A stretch of DNA of 8,742 bases from UMGS172 sp045648145. GTDB lineage: Bacteria > Bacillota > Clostridia > Oscillospirales > Acutalibacteraceae. Numbering within the stretch: the first letter of the stretch is position 1; every line of letters begins with the position of its first letter. Below, in pieces: positions 1 through 6,579 of the stretch. The stretch lies in contig JAZRNK010000019.1 of assembly GCA_045648145.1 (NCBI GenBank), positions 1 through 8,742 of the forward strand, read 5' to 3'. The notes beneath the pieces were generated by a model that was not told the origin of the DNA, did no database searches, and saw nothing but the letters and a program-made list of their open reading frames with translations. Made by a program: the position numbers and the translations under genes.

Positions 1-1
1 A

Positions 2-637
2 GAAATTGATGTACTCGTTAAAGAGCAGGAAGCCATTAAGGCTACTTTAAAGGATAAAAAATCCGAGCTTGATTCAGATATCAAGAAGGTAAACTCGGTT
101 ATTTCCGGTCTTAATAGTAATATCAATAAACTCAACAATCAAGCAGATAAGATAGACTCTGCTATTAAAGAGTATGAGGATGCTATCAAAAATGCCCAGA
201 ATGTTGGTAGTGATCAGGTTCATAGTGGTCAGTTCATATGGCCGTGCCCTGGTTACCGTACGATAACCTCACCTTACGGTTACAGAATTCACCCCATTTC
301 GGGTCAACGTAAACTCCATAAAGGTATTGATATTTCAGGTAGTGGCATCAAAGGTAAACCTATTGTTGCAACTGCTGACGGTATCGTTTCAATTGCCAAG
401 TACAACGCAGGCGGTTATGGATATTATGTAATGATTAATCACGGTGAAGATGCCAAGGGTGACGCATATTCTACGCTTTACGCGCACATGACAAAGTATA
501 TTGTCAGTTACGGTCAAAGCGTGAAGAAGGGGCAGGTTATTGGCTATGTTGGTACAACTGGCGCTTCTAAAGGATATCATCTCCATTACGAAATCCGCGT
601 TAACGGTGTTGCTAAAAACCCGATGAATTATTATTAA
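2..637 (+). CDS. M23 (LytM-type) zinc metallopeptidase with N-terminal coiled coil, 5'-truncated
   Basis: This is a cell-wall endopeptidase expected to act outside the membrane on peptidoglycan cross-bridges or stem peptides. The frame is open from base 2 and its start lies before the window, so 211 residues are visible. Visible residues 1-68 are Lys/Glu/Asp-rich with heptad-like Ile/Leu spacing, indicating a coiled coil. The M23 domain runs from about residue 78 (FIWPCPGY) to the end. Its full catalytic set is present: H106 and D110 (LHKGID) and H195 (HLHYE) as zinc ligands, with H162 (YAHM) and H193 as the catalytic histidines. It is therefore not a degenerate EnvC-type activator. Coiled coil plus M23 followed by an S41 protease gene is the layout often found downstream of ftsE-ftsX in Firmicutes. 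An FtsEX-controlled hydrolase is thus plausible, but FtsEX itself is not in the window. The family is clear; the partner is inferred. Confidence 0.93.
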   Translation, partial: EIDVLVKEQEAIKATLKDKKSELDSDIKKVNSVISGLNSNINKLNNQADKIDSAIKEYEDAIKNAQNVGSDQVHSGQFIWPCPGYRTITSPYGYRIHPISGQRKLHKGIDISGSGIKGKPIVATADGIVSIAKYNAGGYGYYVMINHGEDAKGDAYSTLYAHMTKYIVSYGQSVKKGQVIGYVGTTGASKGYHLHYEIRVNGVAKNPMNYY

Positions 638-645
638 ATTGTATT

Positions 646-672
646 AAATGCGGGCTGTTTCAGCCCGCATTT
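646..672 (+). terminator. Hairpin after the M23 gene, probable leaky intrinsic terminator
   Basis: A perfect 12-bp stem (646-657 with 661-672, GC-rich core GCGGGCTG/CAGCCCGC) closes a TTT loop nine bases after the M23 stop codon. The T-tract after it is poor (TTTG, then TTATTTT about 6 nt later), so partial read-through into the S41 gene is likely. I see no convincing promoter between the hairpin and the S41 start, which fits read-through. Confidence 0.75.
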
Positions 673-717
673 GTAGGTTATTTTAAATATTAATCAATTA
701 ATTCAGTAGGTAATTTT

Positions 718-1917
718 ATGAAAAAAACATTTTCCTTAAAATATTTAATAACTCTTGTGGCGTTTTTTACCGCCACAGCAGTATGTGTTACTGCAATGGC
801 TTTTCAATATCTAATTATAGATAAAAAAACAGATACAACTGAAAATTATGTTAAAAAGATAGAGGAAATTGAAAGCCTTGTTAATAAATATTATATCGGT
901 GATACTAATGAGCAGGATTTGATAGATGGTATTGCCTACGGTTATATGTACGGACTTAACGATAAGTATGCAGGTTACGTAGTTCCTGATGATGCCCAAG
1001 CAAGCTTGGATTCGCTTCACGGGCTTAATACGGGTATGGGGATACAGGTGACTATGCATCCGGATACTAATAATATATACGTGCTTGAGGTGCATAAATC
1101 AAGCCCTGCAGAATTAGCAGGAATAATGCCGGGTGACGAAATAACCGTTTTAGATGAAAATGTTGTAAAAGATTATGGATATAGCGAATCGATAAGCTAT
1201 ATTCAAAGCCGTCCTATTGATTCGAAAATTCGTGTTGTGTTAACCAGAGGAAAAGAAACGGTTGAAACCGACGTTATATTAAAGAACTTTGAAACGCAAT
1301 CTGTTTTTTATAAAATGATTGACGGCATAGGATATATACAAATTACGTCGTTTAACGACCTTTCGGTAGACCAGTTTGTTGATGCCGTTGATAAACTGCA
1401 GGCCGATGGTGCAACGGCACTCGTTTTTGATTTAAGAGGTAACGGCGGCGGTACACTTATGTCGGTCTATCATATGGTCGATTATCTGTTACCCGAAGGC
1501 TTGATTATTAAGGTAAAATATAAAGACGAAAGACATAATGAGGTATATATGTCAGATTCGCAAGAGGTTAATTTGCCGATGGCAGTCTTGACTGATGGTA
1601 ATACTGCAAGTGCTTCTGAACTGTTTTCGCAGGCTCTTAAAGACTACAACAAGGCAATAACGGTCGGTAGAAAAACCTACGGTAAAGGCGTTGTTCAACG
1701 CACCTTTACCTTGAGTGACGGTTCGTTAATTAAATTTACCGTTGCAAAATATTATACTGCTAACGGCACTTGCCTTGACGGTATCGGTGTTGTTCCTGAT
1801 GTAGATGTTGAGTGGACAGAGGAAGAAATGAAGTATCGTCTTGTTAACGGCTTGTCTAATGATAAGGATTATCTTGCGGCGGTACAAAAATTAAAAGAAA
1901 CTGCTCAACCGTCATAA
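718..1917 (+). CDS. S41 family C-terminal processing peptidase (CtpA/CtpB-like) with PDZ domain
   Basis: This is a serine protease with a Ser/Lys dyad that cleaves membrane or extracytoplasmic substrates, gated by its PDZ domain. Of 399 residues, 1-35 form a short basic head and a single hydrophobic segment (signal anchor), placing the protease outside the membrane. Residues about 40-95 are the helical N-terminal region, about 100-190 the PDZ domain (TGMGIQV, SSPAELAGIMPGDEI), and about 195-365 the protease core with DLRGNGGG at 238-245. The nucleophile is S298 in NTASASELF and the lysine is K323 in TYGKGVVQ, 25 residues apart as in E. coli Prc (S430/K455). The length is normal for bacterial CtpA/CtpB. 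AGTAGG at 705-710 lies 7 nt before the ATG. It follows the M23 hydrolase gene and overlaps the BofC-like gene tail-to-tail by 13 bp. The substrate is unknown; a wall hydrolase or regulatory membrane protein is possible. Confidence 0.95.
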   Translation: MKKTFSLKYLITLVAFFTATAVCVTAMAFQYLIIDKKTDTTENYVKKIEEIESLVNKYYIGDTNEQDLIDGIAYGYMYGLNDKYAGYVVPDDAQASLDSLHGLNTGMGIQVTMHPDTNNIYVLEVHKSSPAELAGIMPGDEITVLDENVVKDYGYSESISYIQSRPIDSKIRVVLTRGKETVETDVILKNFETQSVFYKMIDGIGYIQITSFNDLSVDQFVDAVDKLQADGATALVFDLRGNGGGTLMSVYHMVDYLLPEGLIIKVKYKDERHNEVYMSDSQEVNLPMAVLTDGNTASASELFSQALKDYNKAITVGRKTYGKGVVQRTFTLSDGSLIKFTVAKYYTANGTCLDGIGVVPDVDVEWTEEEMKYRLVNGLSNDKDYLAAVQKLKETAQPS

Positions 1918-2243
1918 TCTTCAAGTATTTGTTGTAATTCCTGTTGCGATAATGCCGTGATACCTACTTTTAAAAGTTCACGGTCATAGGTCGGCAGATC
2001 GTAAATATACGGTGTGTCAAGCACGTATAACGGCTGTGCCTTTGCATCTTCAAAAACGGCTATTTTCCCATTATACTCTTTTACAATAAAGGTTTCTGCT
2101 TTTGAACTGCTTTGCACTTCGGGCTGAGTTATGACGTCTGCCTTTTTTGATTTAAGTGCAGTAATGTCTACTGCGAGGTATATAGCCGAAAAAACAAATG
2201 CAATCATAAAAATAACGGTTACTCTTTTAATGGTTTTATACAA
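1905..2243 (-). CDS. Small membrane-anchored protein resembling the BofC C-terminal domain
   Basis: The protein has 112 residues from the TTG start chosen here (115 from an upstream in-frame GTG at 2252). A basic head (YKTIKR) and one hydrophobic segment at about residues 8-26 give an N-terminal anchor, so the rest should be extracytoplasmic. Residues 31-50 are a polar linker. Residues 52-110 carry the pattern FIVKEYNGKIAVF, then YIYDLPTYDRELLKVGI, then an LxQILEDY end, which I recognise from memory as the BofC C-terminal domain-like family common in Clostridia. B. subtilis BofC restrains the SpoIVB protease during sporulation; whether this short version does anything similar is unknown. The TTG start is preferred because GGAGTG lies 8 nt before it, whereas that same element overlaps the GTG. 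The gene is transcribed away from the PBP gene and converges on the S41 protease gene. It is surely coding; the family call is moderate. Confidence 0.8.
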   Translation of the reverse strand: MYKTIKRVTVIFMIAFVFSAIYLAVDITALKSKKADVITQPEVQSSSKAETFIVKEYNGKIAVFEDAKAQPLYVLDTPYIYDLPTYDRELLKVGITALSQQELQQILEDYDG

Positions 2244-2249
2244 AATTAT

Positions 2250-2255
2250 CACTCC
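2250..2255 (-). promoter_or_regulatory. Ribosome binding site deciding the TTG start of the BofC-like gene
   Basis: On the minus strand GGAGTG is followed by ATAATT and then TTG TAT AAA. The GGAG core is 8 nt from the TTG (2243), which is ideal spacing. The alternative GTG at 2252-2250 is part of this same element and has no other Shine-Dalgarno sequence upstream at a usable distance. Confidence 0.6.
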
Positions 2256-2296
2256 GAGAGTATTTTTGACTTCGTATAAACCCGTTATTCAGTAGC

Positions 2297-2325
2297 GTAT
2301 AATAATTATAAAGATTTAGTAACAA
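2297..2325 (-). promoter_or_regulatory. Candidate sigma-A promoter for the BofC-like gene
   Basis: Read on the minus strand, TTGTTA (2325-2320) and TTATAC (2302-2297) are separated by 17 bp, about 50 bp upstream of the start codon. A second possible -10, TATAAT, lies at 2310-2305 but lacks a -35 at proper spacing. The -35 overlaps one half of the WalR-type direct repeat. The region is AT-rich, so chance matches are possible. Confidence 0.45.
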
Positions 2326-2335
2326 TACTGTAACA
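2319..2335 (-). promoter_or_regulatory. WalR-type direct repeat (TGTTAC-N5-TGTTAC) in the divergent promoter region
   Basis: The minus strand reads TGTTACAGTATTGTTAC, an exact match to the published WalR (YycF) consensus TGTWAH-N5-TGTWAH. Its centre (2327) is about 42 bp upstream of the predicted PBP transcription start, a typical activator position, and it overlaps the -35 of the divergent promoter. WalR controls wall metabolism in Firmicutes, consistent with the neighbouring genes. Read on the plus strand (GTAACA-N5-GTAACA) it also resembles PhoP boxes (TTAACA-like repeats), so another OmpR-family regulator is possible. Confidence 0.5.
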
Positions 2336-2353
2336 CACAATTTAAACAAAATA

Positions 2354-2362
2354 TGTTACAAT
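2354..2362 (+). promoter_or_regulatory. Extended -10 promoter for the class A PBP gene
   Basis: TGTTACAAT matches the extended -10 form TGnTATAAT at all but one position (TACAAT, 2357-2362). No -35 is recognisable 16-18 bp upstream (CACACA region), which suggests dependence on the extended -10 and possibly on an activator. The predicted start is near 2369, giving a leader of about 37 nt. The element also lies inside an imperfect dyad, TGTTA-N5-TAACA (2354-2368). Confidence 0.5.
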
Positions 2363-2390
2363 ATAACAAATGATAAACTGTTTCAAAGGC

Positions 2391-2398
2391 AAGGAGGT
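2391..2398 (+). promoter_or_regulatory. Ribosome binding site fixing the GTG start of the PBP gene
   Basis: AAGGAGGT is an essentially perfect anti-16S match. It lies 7-8 nt before a GTG at 2406, and no ATG or TTG in this frame is better placed. Confidence 0.85.
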
Positions 2399-2405
2399 AA
2401 AATAG

Positions 2406-4973
2406 GTGAGTAATTTTGATAATGAAAAAGATTATGACCTTGATTACTTTGCAAAAAAAGAAGAAAAAGAGCCTGAATCGCAGGATGAGTTTGTCGATGC
2501 GGTTTCCGATGATGATTACAGTATCAACTCTTTTTCTAATTTGTCTGATGACGGTGACGACTTTGTAGAACAGCCTGTTGACGATTCTGAGGAGATTGAT
2601 TTTGCCAATTTCGGCAAAAAGCGAAAAGAAATCAAAAAACAGAACAGCAAAGAAAAGAAAACAAAATTGAAGAAAAAGTTGAAATCCGTCGGTAAGGTTA
2701 TGGTTTCGGTTTTGCTTATAGGTGTAATAACCGGTTGCTTGGTTGTCGGCGCCTTTGCCGTTTATGTTTTCAATTTTGTTGATCCCACCATGGATGAGGA
2801 CCTTGATGAGCTGACACTTGCATTTACTACAACCGTTTATATCAAGGATGATGAAACGGGTGAGTACGTTGAGTATCAACGACTGCATAGTGAAGAAAAT
2901 CGTATTTGGGTCAGCTTTGATAAAATGCCTTATAATCTTCAAAAGGCGTTTATCGCCGTTGAGGATAAAAGATTTAACGACCACCAGGGTGTTGACTGGA
3001 AGCGTACGGTAAGTGCTTTTGCCAATATGTTTTTAGACCTTTATTCGTCTAATCAGGGTGGTTCGACCATTACTCAACAGCTTGTAAAAAATCTTACGGG
3101 CGATAATAAGCAGTCGCCGATGCGTAAGATACGTGAAATTATGCGCGCTCGCTACCTTGAGGACAATTACGAGAAGGACACTATATTAGAGTGTTATCTT
3201 AATACAATTTGTCTTGCAGGCGGTATTTACGGTGTAGAGGTTGCGTCAAACTATTATTTTGATAAAAGTGTTGATGAATTGACACTGGTTGAATGTGCAT
3301 CTCTTGCAAGTCTTGCAAAGGAGCCTGAAAAATATAGGCCCGATAAGAACCCGAAAAACAATAAAACCAGAAGAAATACCGTTTTGGCTCTTATGTATGA
3401 GCAGGGATATATCACAGAAGAAGAGTATAATGAGGCTAAAGAAACCGAGCTTGTTTTAAACATTAATTCTAATGCAAAAAACAATTCGAAGATAAATAGC
3501 TATTTTATTGATACGTTGATTGATGACGTCGTTGACCGTATGGTTGACGAGTACGGTTATGACGAATCTCATGCTCAAAAGAACTTCTATAACGGTGGTT
3601 ATAAAATTTACTGTACTTTAAATCCGGATGTTCAGTCGGTTTTAGAGGATGAGTATTCTAAAACAAGCAAATATTTTACTGCCAAGAGTTCAAAGGACGG
3701 CTCAACCGTTCAGTCGGCCATGACTATTATGGACTATGAGGGACATATTGTTGGTATCGTTGGCGGCGCAGGTGAAAAAACCGAAAACCGTGGACTTAAC
3801 CGCGCTACTATGTCTTATAGACAACCCGGTTCTACAATGAAACCGCTTGCAGCCTATTCGCAGGCAGTACAGAAGAATTTAATTCATTATTCTTCTATGC
3901 TTGACGATGAGGCTATTCCGAATTATTTTGGTGGCGGTAAAGCTGGTCCTAATAACTGGTACGGATATTATAAGGGTAAGGTTATTGCAGCCTATGCTCT
4001 GGAAAAATCAATAAATACCGTTCCGTGTGCGCTCGTTAAACGTATGGGTGTTGAAGGTACTTACTATCATTTGACAAACAACCTCGGTTTTTCAAAGCTT
4101 GACGATACAGAGGATATGAACCTCTCGTCGTTGGGACTTGGCGGAACCTATAAGGGCATTACAACTACGCAATCTGCCGCGGCTTTTGCGGTTTTTGGTA
4201 ACTTGGGTAAATACTATCAGCCTACTACCTTTACGTTGGTTACCGATCAGCATGGTAACGTTATTTTGAAAGAAAAAGACGGTCATCAGGCACTTGATGA
4301 AAACACCGCAACCGTTATGAACTATATGTTACGTGAGGTCGTTTATGGTAGCGAGGGTACAGGTACTTTGGCTCAAGGTTATAGCACAACTATGAAGTGT
4401 TACGCTAAAACAGGTACAGCTACCGAAAATATCGACTGTTGGTTTGCAGGTGGTACGCCTTATTACGTCGGCTCCTGCTGGTTTGGTTTTGACCAATCTG
4501 CAGCGGTCAACCCGTCGTCCTTGGCAAAACAGATGTGGGTAAACGTAATGAAGCGTGTTCACGCTGATTTAGAGCCTAAGGAGTTTGTCGATAGCGAGTT
4601 TGTAACAAGACGTTACTATTGTAACGAAACAGGCTTACTTGCAACCGATACGTGCCCTAATAAGAGCGTCGGTTGTTATAAAACAACCTATTCTTTACCT
4701 GCACAGTGTAGTGCTCACGCAGGTACTTTGTTGCCTGAGTATATAGAGCAAAAGCCCGGTGAGGAAGGAACGGGTGAGGGTGGAACAACTCCGCCTCAGA
4801 CCGATGCAAGCAGTAATAGCAGTACAACTACCAGCAGTAACGCTGCTTCCACAAACAGTACCGCAAGTAGTACGACGAGCAGTACTACAAGCAGTGCGAC
4901 AAGTAGTACAACAAGTTCTGACAGTACTTCTTCAGCCGAAAGTACTTCTTCAGAAACTGCAACAACCAATTAA
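2406..4973 (+). CDS. Class A penicillin-binding protein (PBP1A type), bifunctional transglycosylase/transpeptidase
   Basis: This enzyme polymerises lipid II into glycan strands and cross-links their peptides on the outer face of the membrane. Of 855 residues, 1-70 are an Asp/Glu-rich cytoplasmic arm, 71-97 a very Lys-rich stretch, and about 98-123 the membrane anchor. The GT51 domain (about 145-350) has EDKRFNDHQG with catalytic E186, GGSTITQQLVKN (218-229) and the second glutamate E244 before the LE..Y.KD.ILE.YLN segment. The transpeptidase domain (about 400-720) has the SxxK motif PGSTMK with nucleophile S476 and K479, SIN at 535-537 and KTGT at 668-671. A region with four cysteines (C739, C750, C757, C768) follows, then an acidic/Gly linker and a Ser/Thr-rich tail from about 801. 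The GTG start follows a perfect Shine-Dalgarno sequence. The gene is monocistronic, with its own promoter region and terminator. It belongs to the PonA/MrcA family; no key residue is missing. Confidence 0.97.
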   Translation: MSNFDNEKDYDLDYFAKKEEKEPESQDEFVDAVSDDDYSINSFSNLSDDGDDFVEQPVDDSEEIDFANFGKKRKEIKKQNSKEKKTKLKKKLKSVGKVMVSVLLIGVITGCLVVGAFAVYVFNFVDPTMDEDLDELTLAFTTTVYIKDDETGEYVEYQRLHSEENRIWVSFDKMPYNLQKAFIAVEDKRFNDHQGVDWKRTVSAFANMFLDLYSSNQGGSTITQQLVKNLTGDNKQSPMRKIREIMRARYLEDNYEKDTILECYLNTICLAGGIYGVEVASNYYFDKSVDELTLVECASLASLAKEPEKYRPDKNPKNNKTRRNTVLALMYEQGYITEEEYNEAKETELVLNINSNAKNNSKINSYFIDTLIDDVVDRMVDEYGYDESHAQKNFYNGGYKIYCTLNPDVQSVLEDEYSKTSKYFTAKSSKDGSTVQSAMTIMDYEGHIVGIVGGAGEKTENRGLNRATMSYRQPGSTMKPLAAYSQAVQKNLIHYSSMLDDEAIPNYFGGGKAGPNNWYGYYKGKVIAAYALEKSINTVPCALVKRMGVEGTYYHLTNNLGFSKLDDTEDMNLSSLGLGGTYKGITTTQSAAAFAVFGNLGKYYQPTTFTLVTDQHGNVILKEKDGHQALDENTATVMNYMLREVVYGSEGTGTLAQGYSTTMKCYAKTGTATENIDCWFAGGTPYYVGSCWFGFDQSAAVNPSSLAKQMWVNVMKRVHADLEPKEFVDSEFVTRRYYCNETGLLATDTCPNKSVGCYKTTYSLPAQCSAHAGTLLPEYIEQKPGEEGTGEGGTTPPQTDASSNSSTTTSSNAASTNSTASSTTSSTTSSATSSTTSSDSTSSAESTSSETATTN
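4866..4919 (+). repeat. Degenerate 12-bp in-frame repeat encoding SSTT units in the PBP tail
   Basis: Variants of AGTAGTACAACA recur about four times in frame and encode SSTT-SSTT-SSAT-SSTT (residues 821-836, followed by SS). The copies differ mostly at third positions, so the array is old or under protein-level selection rather than freshly duplicated. It sits inside a larger Ser/Thr-rich tail spanning 4806-4970. Confidence 0.7.
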
Positions 4974-4977
4974 AAAT

Positions 4978-5015
4978 AAAACCCTCGGTTTCCGTAATGG
5001 AAGCCGAGGGTTTTT
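4978..5015. terminator. Bidirectional intrinsic terminator between the PBP gene and gpmI
   Basis: A 13-bp stem (4981-4993 with 4999-5011, one G-T wobble) with core ACCCTCGG/CCGAGGGT closes a 5-nt loop and can extend by three A-T pairs to 4978/5014. A T5 run follows on the plus strand. On the minus strand the stem is followed by TTTATTTTTA. It lies between two convergent stop codons (4973 and 5028), so it should end both transcripts. Confidence 0.93.
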
Positions 5016-5027
5016 AAATGCAAAATA

Positions 5028-6560
5028 TTATTTAATAATACTTTCGCCGTCCATTTCAGCGGGCTGTTCTAAACCTAATACTTTGAGTATTGTGGGTGAA
5101 ATGTCGCAAAGTCTGCCACCCTCACGAAGTGTGCAGGGATGGTTTACTACTGCAAAAGGAACGGGATTGGTTGTGTGTGCTGTGAACGGTGACTTGTCCA
5201 CGTCAATCATACGGTCGGCATTACCATGGTCGGCGGTAATCAATACAACACCGCCCATTGCAACTGTGGCGTCAATAACACGGCCAACACAGGTGTCAAC
5301 CGTTTCAACGGCCTTAACAGCGGCTTCAAAAATACCGGTGTGTCCAACCATATCACAGTTAGCAAAGTTAAGAATAATAACGTCATACTTGCCGCTTTCA
5401 ATCGCCTCTACAACCTTGTCACAAACAGGCACAGCGCTCATTTCGGGCTGTAGGTCGTAGGTAGCAACGGCAGGGGACTTAACAAGTATTCTATCTTCAC
5501 CCTCGTATTCAACCTCTTTACCGCCGTTGAAGAAGAAGGTTACGTGAGCATATTTTTCGGTCTCGGCAATTCTTAACTGAGTCATACCTTTTTTAGAAAG
5601 ATATTCGCCAAGAGTGTTAACGAGTGTCTGAGGCTTGAAAGCAACCTCAACGTTGGGCATAGTAGCGTCGTATTGTGTCATACAGACGTAGAATACCTGC
5701 TTTCTGCCGCCTTTGCGTTCAAAGCCTGTAAAATCATCATCAACAAAGGTACGTGTAATTTCACGTGCGCGGTCAGGACGGAAGTTGAAGAAGATAACAC
5801 TGTCGTTGTCGGCAATAGCTTTACCGCCCGCAATAACGGTGGGAATAACAAATTCGTCGGTAAGATTTTTACCGTCACCGTCAACTGTTTCGTATGACTT
5901 CTTTATAGCCTCAACAGCGTCGTCAGCCATAATACCGTCGCCATAAACACAAGCACTGTATGCCTTTTCAACACGGTCCCAGCGGTTGTCACGGTCCATG
6001 CCGTAATAACGACCTGCAACGGTTGAAATTTTACCTACGCCGATTTCAGACATTTTCTGCTGTAGCTGTGCTACGTAATCAGCGCCTGAAGCAGGGGGAA
6101 CGTCACGTCCGTCAAGTAAGCAGTGAACGTAGACTTCCTCAAGTCCGTTGTCTTTAGCAAGCTGTAATAAAGCGTAAAGATGCTCAATGTGGCTGTGAAC
6201 ACCGCCGTCTGAAAGTAATCCCATAAAATGTAAGGCAGAATTCTTTTCCTTACAGTTGGCAATAGCTTTGCAGAAAGCCTCGTTTTTAGCCAATTCGCCA
6301 TCTTTAGCGGCTTTGGTGATACGTGTTAATTCCTGATAAACAACGCGACCTGCGCCTATGTTGGTGTGACCAACTTCGGAGTTACCCATCTGTCCGTCAG
6401 GTAAACCCACGTCCATTCCCGAAGCGCCAATTTGTGTGGCAGGGCAGGTTTTAAATACCTTGTCAAGAACGGGTGTCTTTGCGGCAAAAATCGCATTGCC
6501 AATGGTTTCGGAGTTAAATCCAAAACCGTCCATAATAGTTAAAACTACAGGTTTTTTCAT
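5028..6560 (-). CDS. gpmI: 2,3-bisphosphoglycerate-independent phosphoglycerate mutase
   Basis: This enzyme interconverts 3-phosphoglycerate and 2-phosphoglycerate in the cytoplasm through a phosphoserine intermediate and is normally Mn-dependent. The protein has 510 residues, the normal length. It carries D11 (IMDGFGFN), phospho-acceptor S61 in MGNSEVGH, the 3PGA-binding segments DGRDVPP (150-156), RYYGMDRDNRWDR (184-196) and NFRPDRAREITR (259-270), D403 and H407 (NCDMVGHTG), D444/H445 (TADHGNAD) and H462 (TAHTTNP). The last residues match the metal ligands of the Geobacillus enzyme at the same numbers. AGGAAAG lies about 7 nt before the ATG. The gap to the tpiA stop is 19 nt, so the two are co-transcribed. 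It is the last gene of the operon, closed by the bidirectional terminator. No enolase gene follows it, unlike in many Bacillus glycolytic operons. Confidence 0.98.
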   Translation of the reverse strand: MKKPVVLTIMDGFGFNSETIGNAIFAAKTPVLDKVFKTCPATQIGASGMDVGLPDGQMGNSEVGHTNIGAGRVVYQELTRITKAAKDGELAKNEAFCKAIANCKEKNSALHFMGLLSDGGVHSHIEHLYALLQLAKDNGLEEVYVHCLLDGRDVPPASGADYVAQLQQKMSEIGVGKISTVAGRYYGMDRDNRWDRVEKAYSACVYGDGIMADDAVEAIKKSYETVDGDGKNLTDEFVIPTVIAGGKAIADNDSVIFFNFRPDRAREITRTFVDDDFTGFERKGGRKQVFYVCMTQYDATMPNVEVAFKPQTLVNTLGEYLSKKGMTQLRIAETEKYAHVTFFFNGGKEVEYEGEDRILVKSPAVATYDLQPEMSAVPVCDKVVEAIESGKYDVIILNFANCDMVGHTGIFEAAVKAVETVDTCVGRVIDATVAMGGVVLITADHGNADRMIDVDKSPFTAHTTNPVPFAVVNHPCTLREGGRLCDISPTILKVLGLEQPAEMDGESIIK

Positions 6561-6579
6561 TGTAAATCTTTCCTATAAA

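Noticed and set aside
1955..1983. Dyad CCGTGA...TCACGG around the perfect palindrome ACTTTTAAAAGT
   Set aside because: It lies inside the BofC-like coding region, has no T-tract for the S41 transcript, and its inner palindrome forms only a weak stem. I do not call it a terminator or operator.
2354..2368. TGTTA-N5-TAACA dyad considered as a Rex site
   Set aside because: Rex sites need a 6-bp gap between these half sites and this one has 5. It overlaps the extended -10 and is better explained by that plus AT-rich sequence.
2316..2984. Open frame of 222 codons on the minus strand, rich in Phe, Leu and Ile
   Set aside because: It is antisense to the Lys/Glu-rich 5' end of the PBP gene, and the Phe/Leu richness is the complement of AAA/GAA codons. 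It covers the promoter region and has no credible ribosome binding site.
4759..5460. Open frame of 233 codons on the plus strand spanning the PBP tail and the 3' end of gpmI
   Set aside because: It reads the Ser/Thr repeat out of frame, crosses the bidirectional terminator and then runs antisense to gpmI. It has no domain-like pattern and is a shadow of two real genes.
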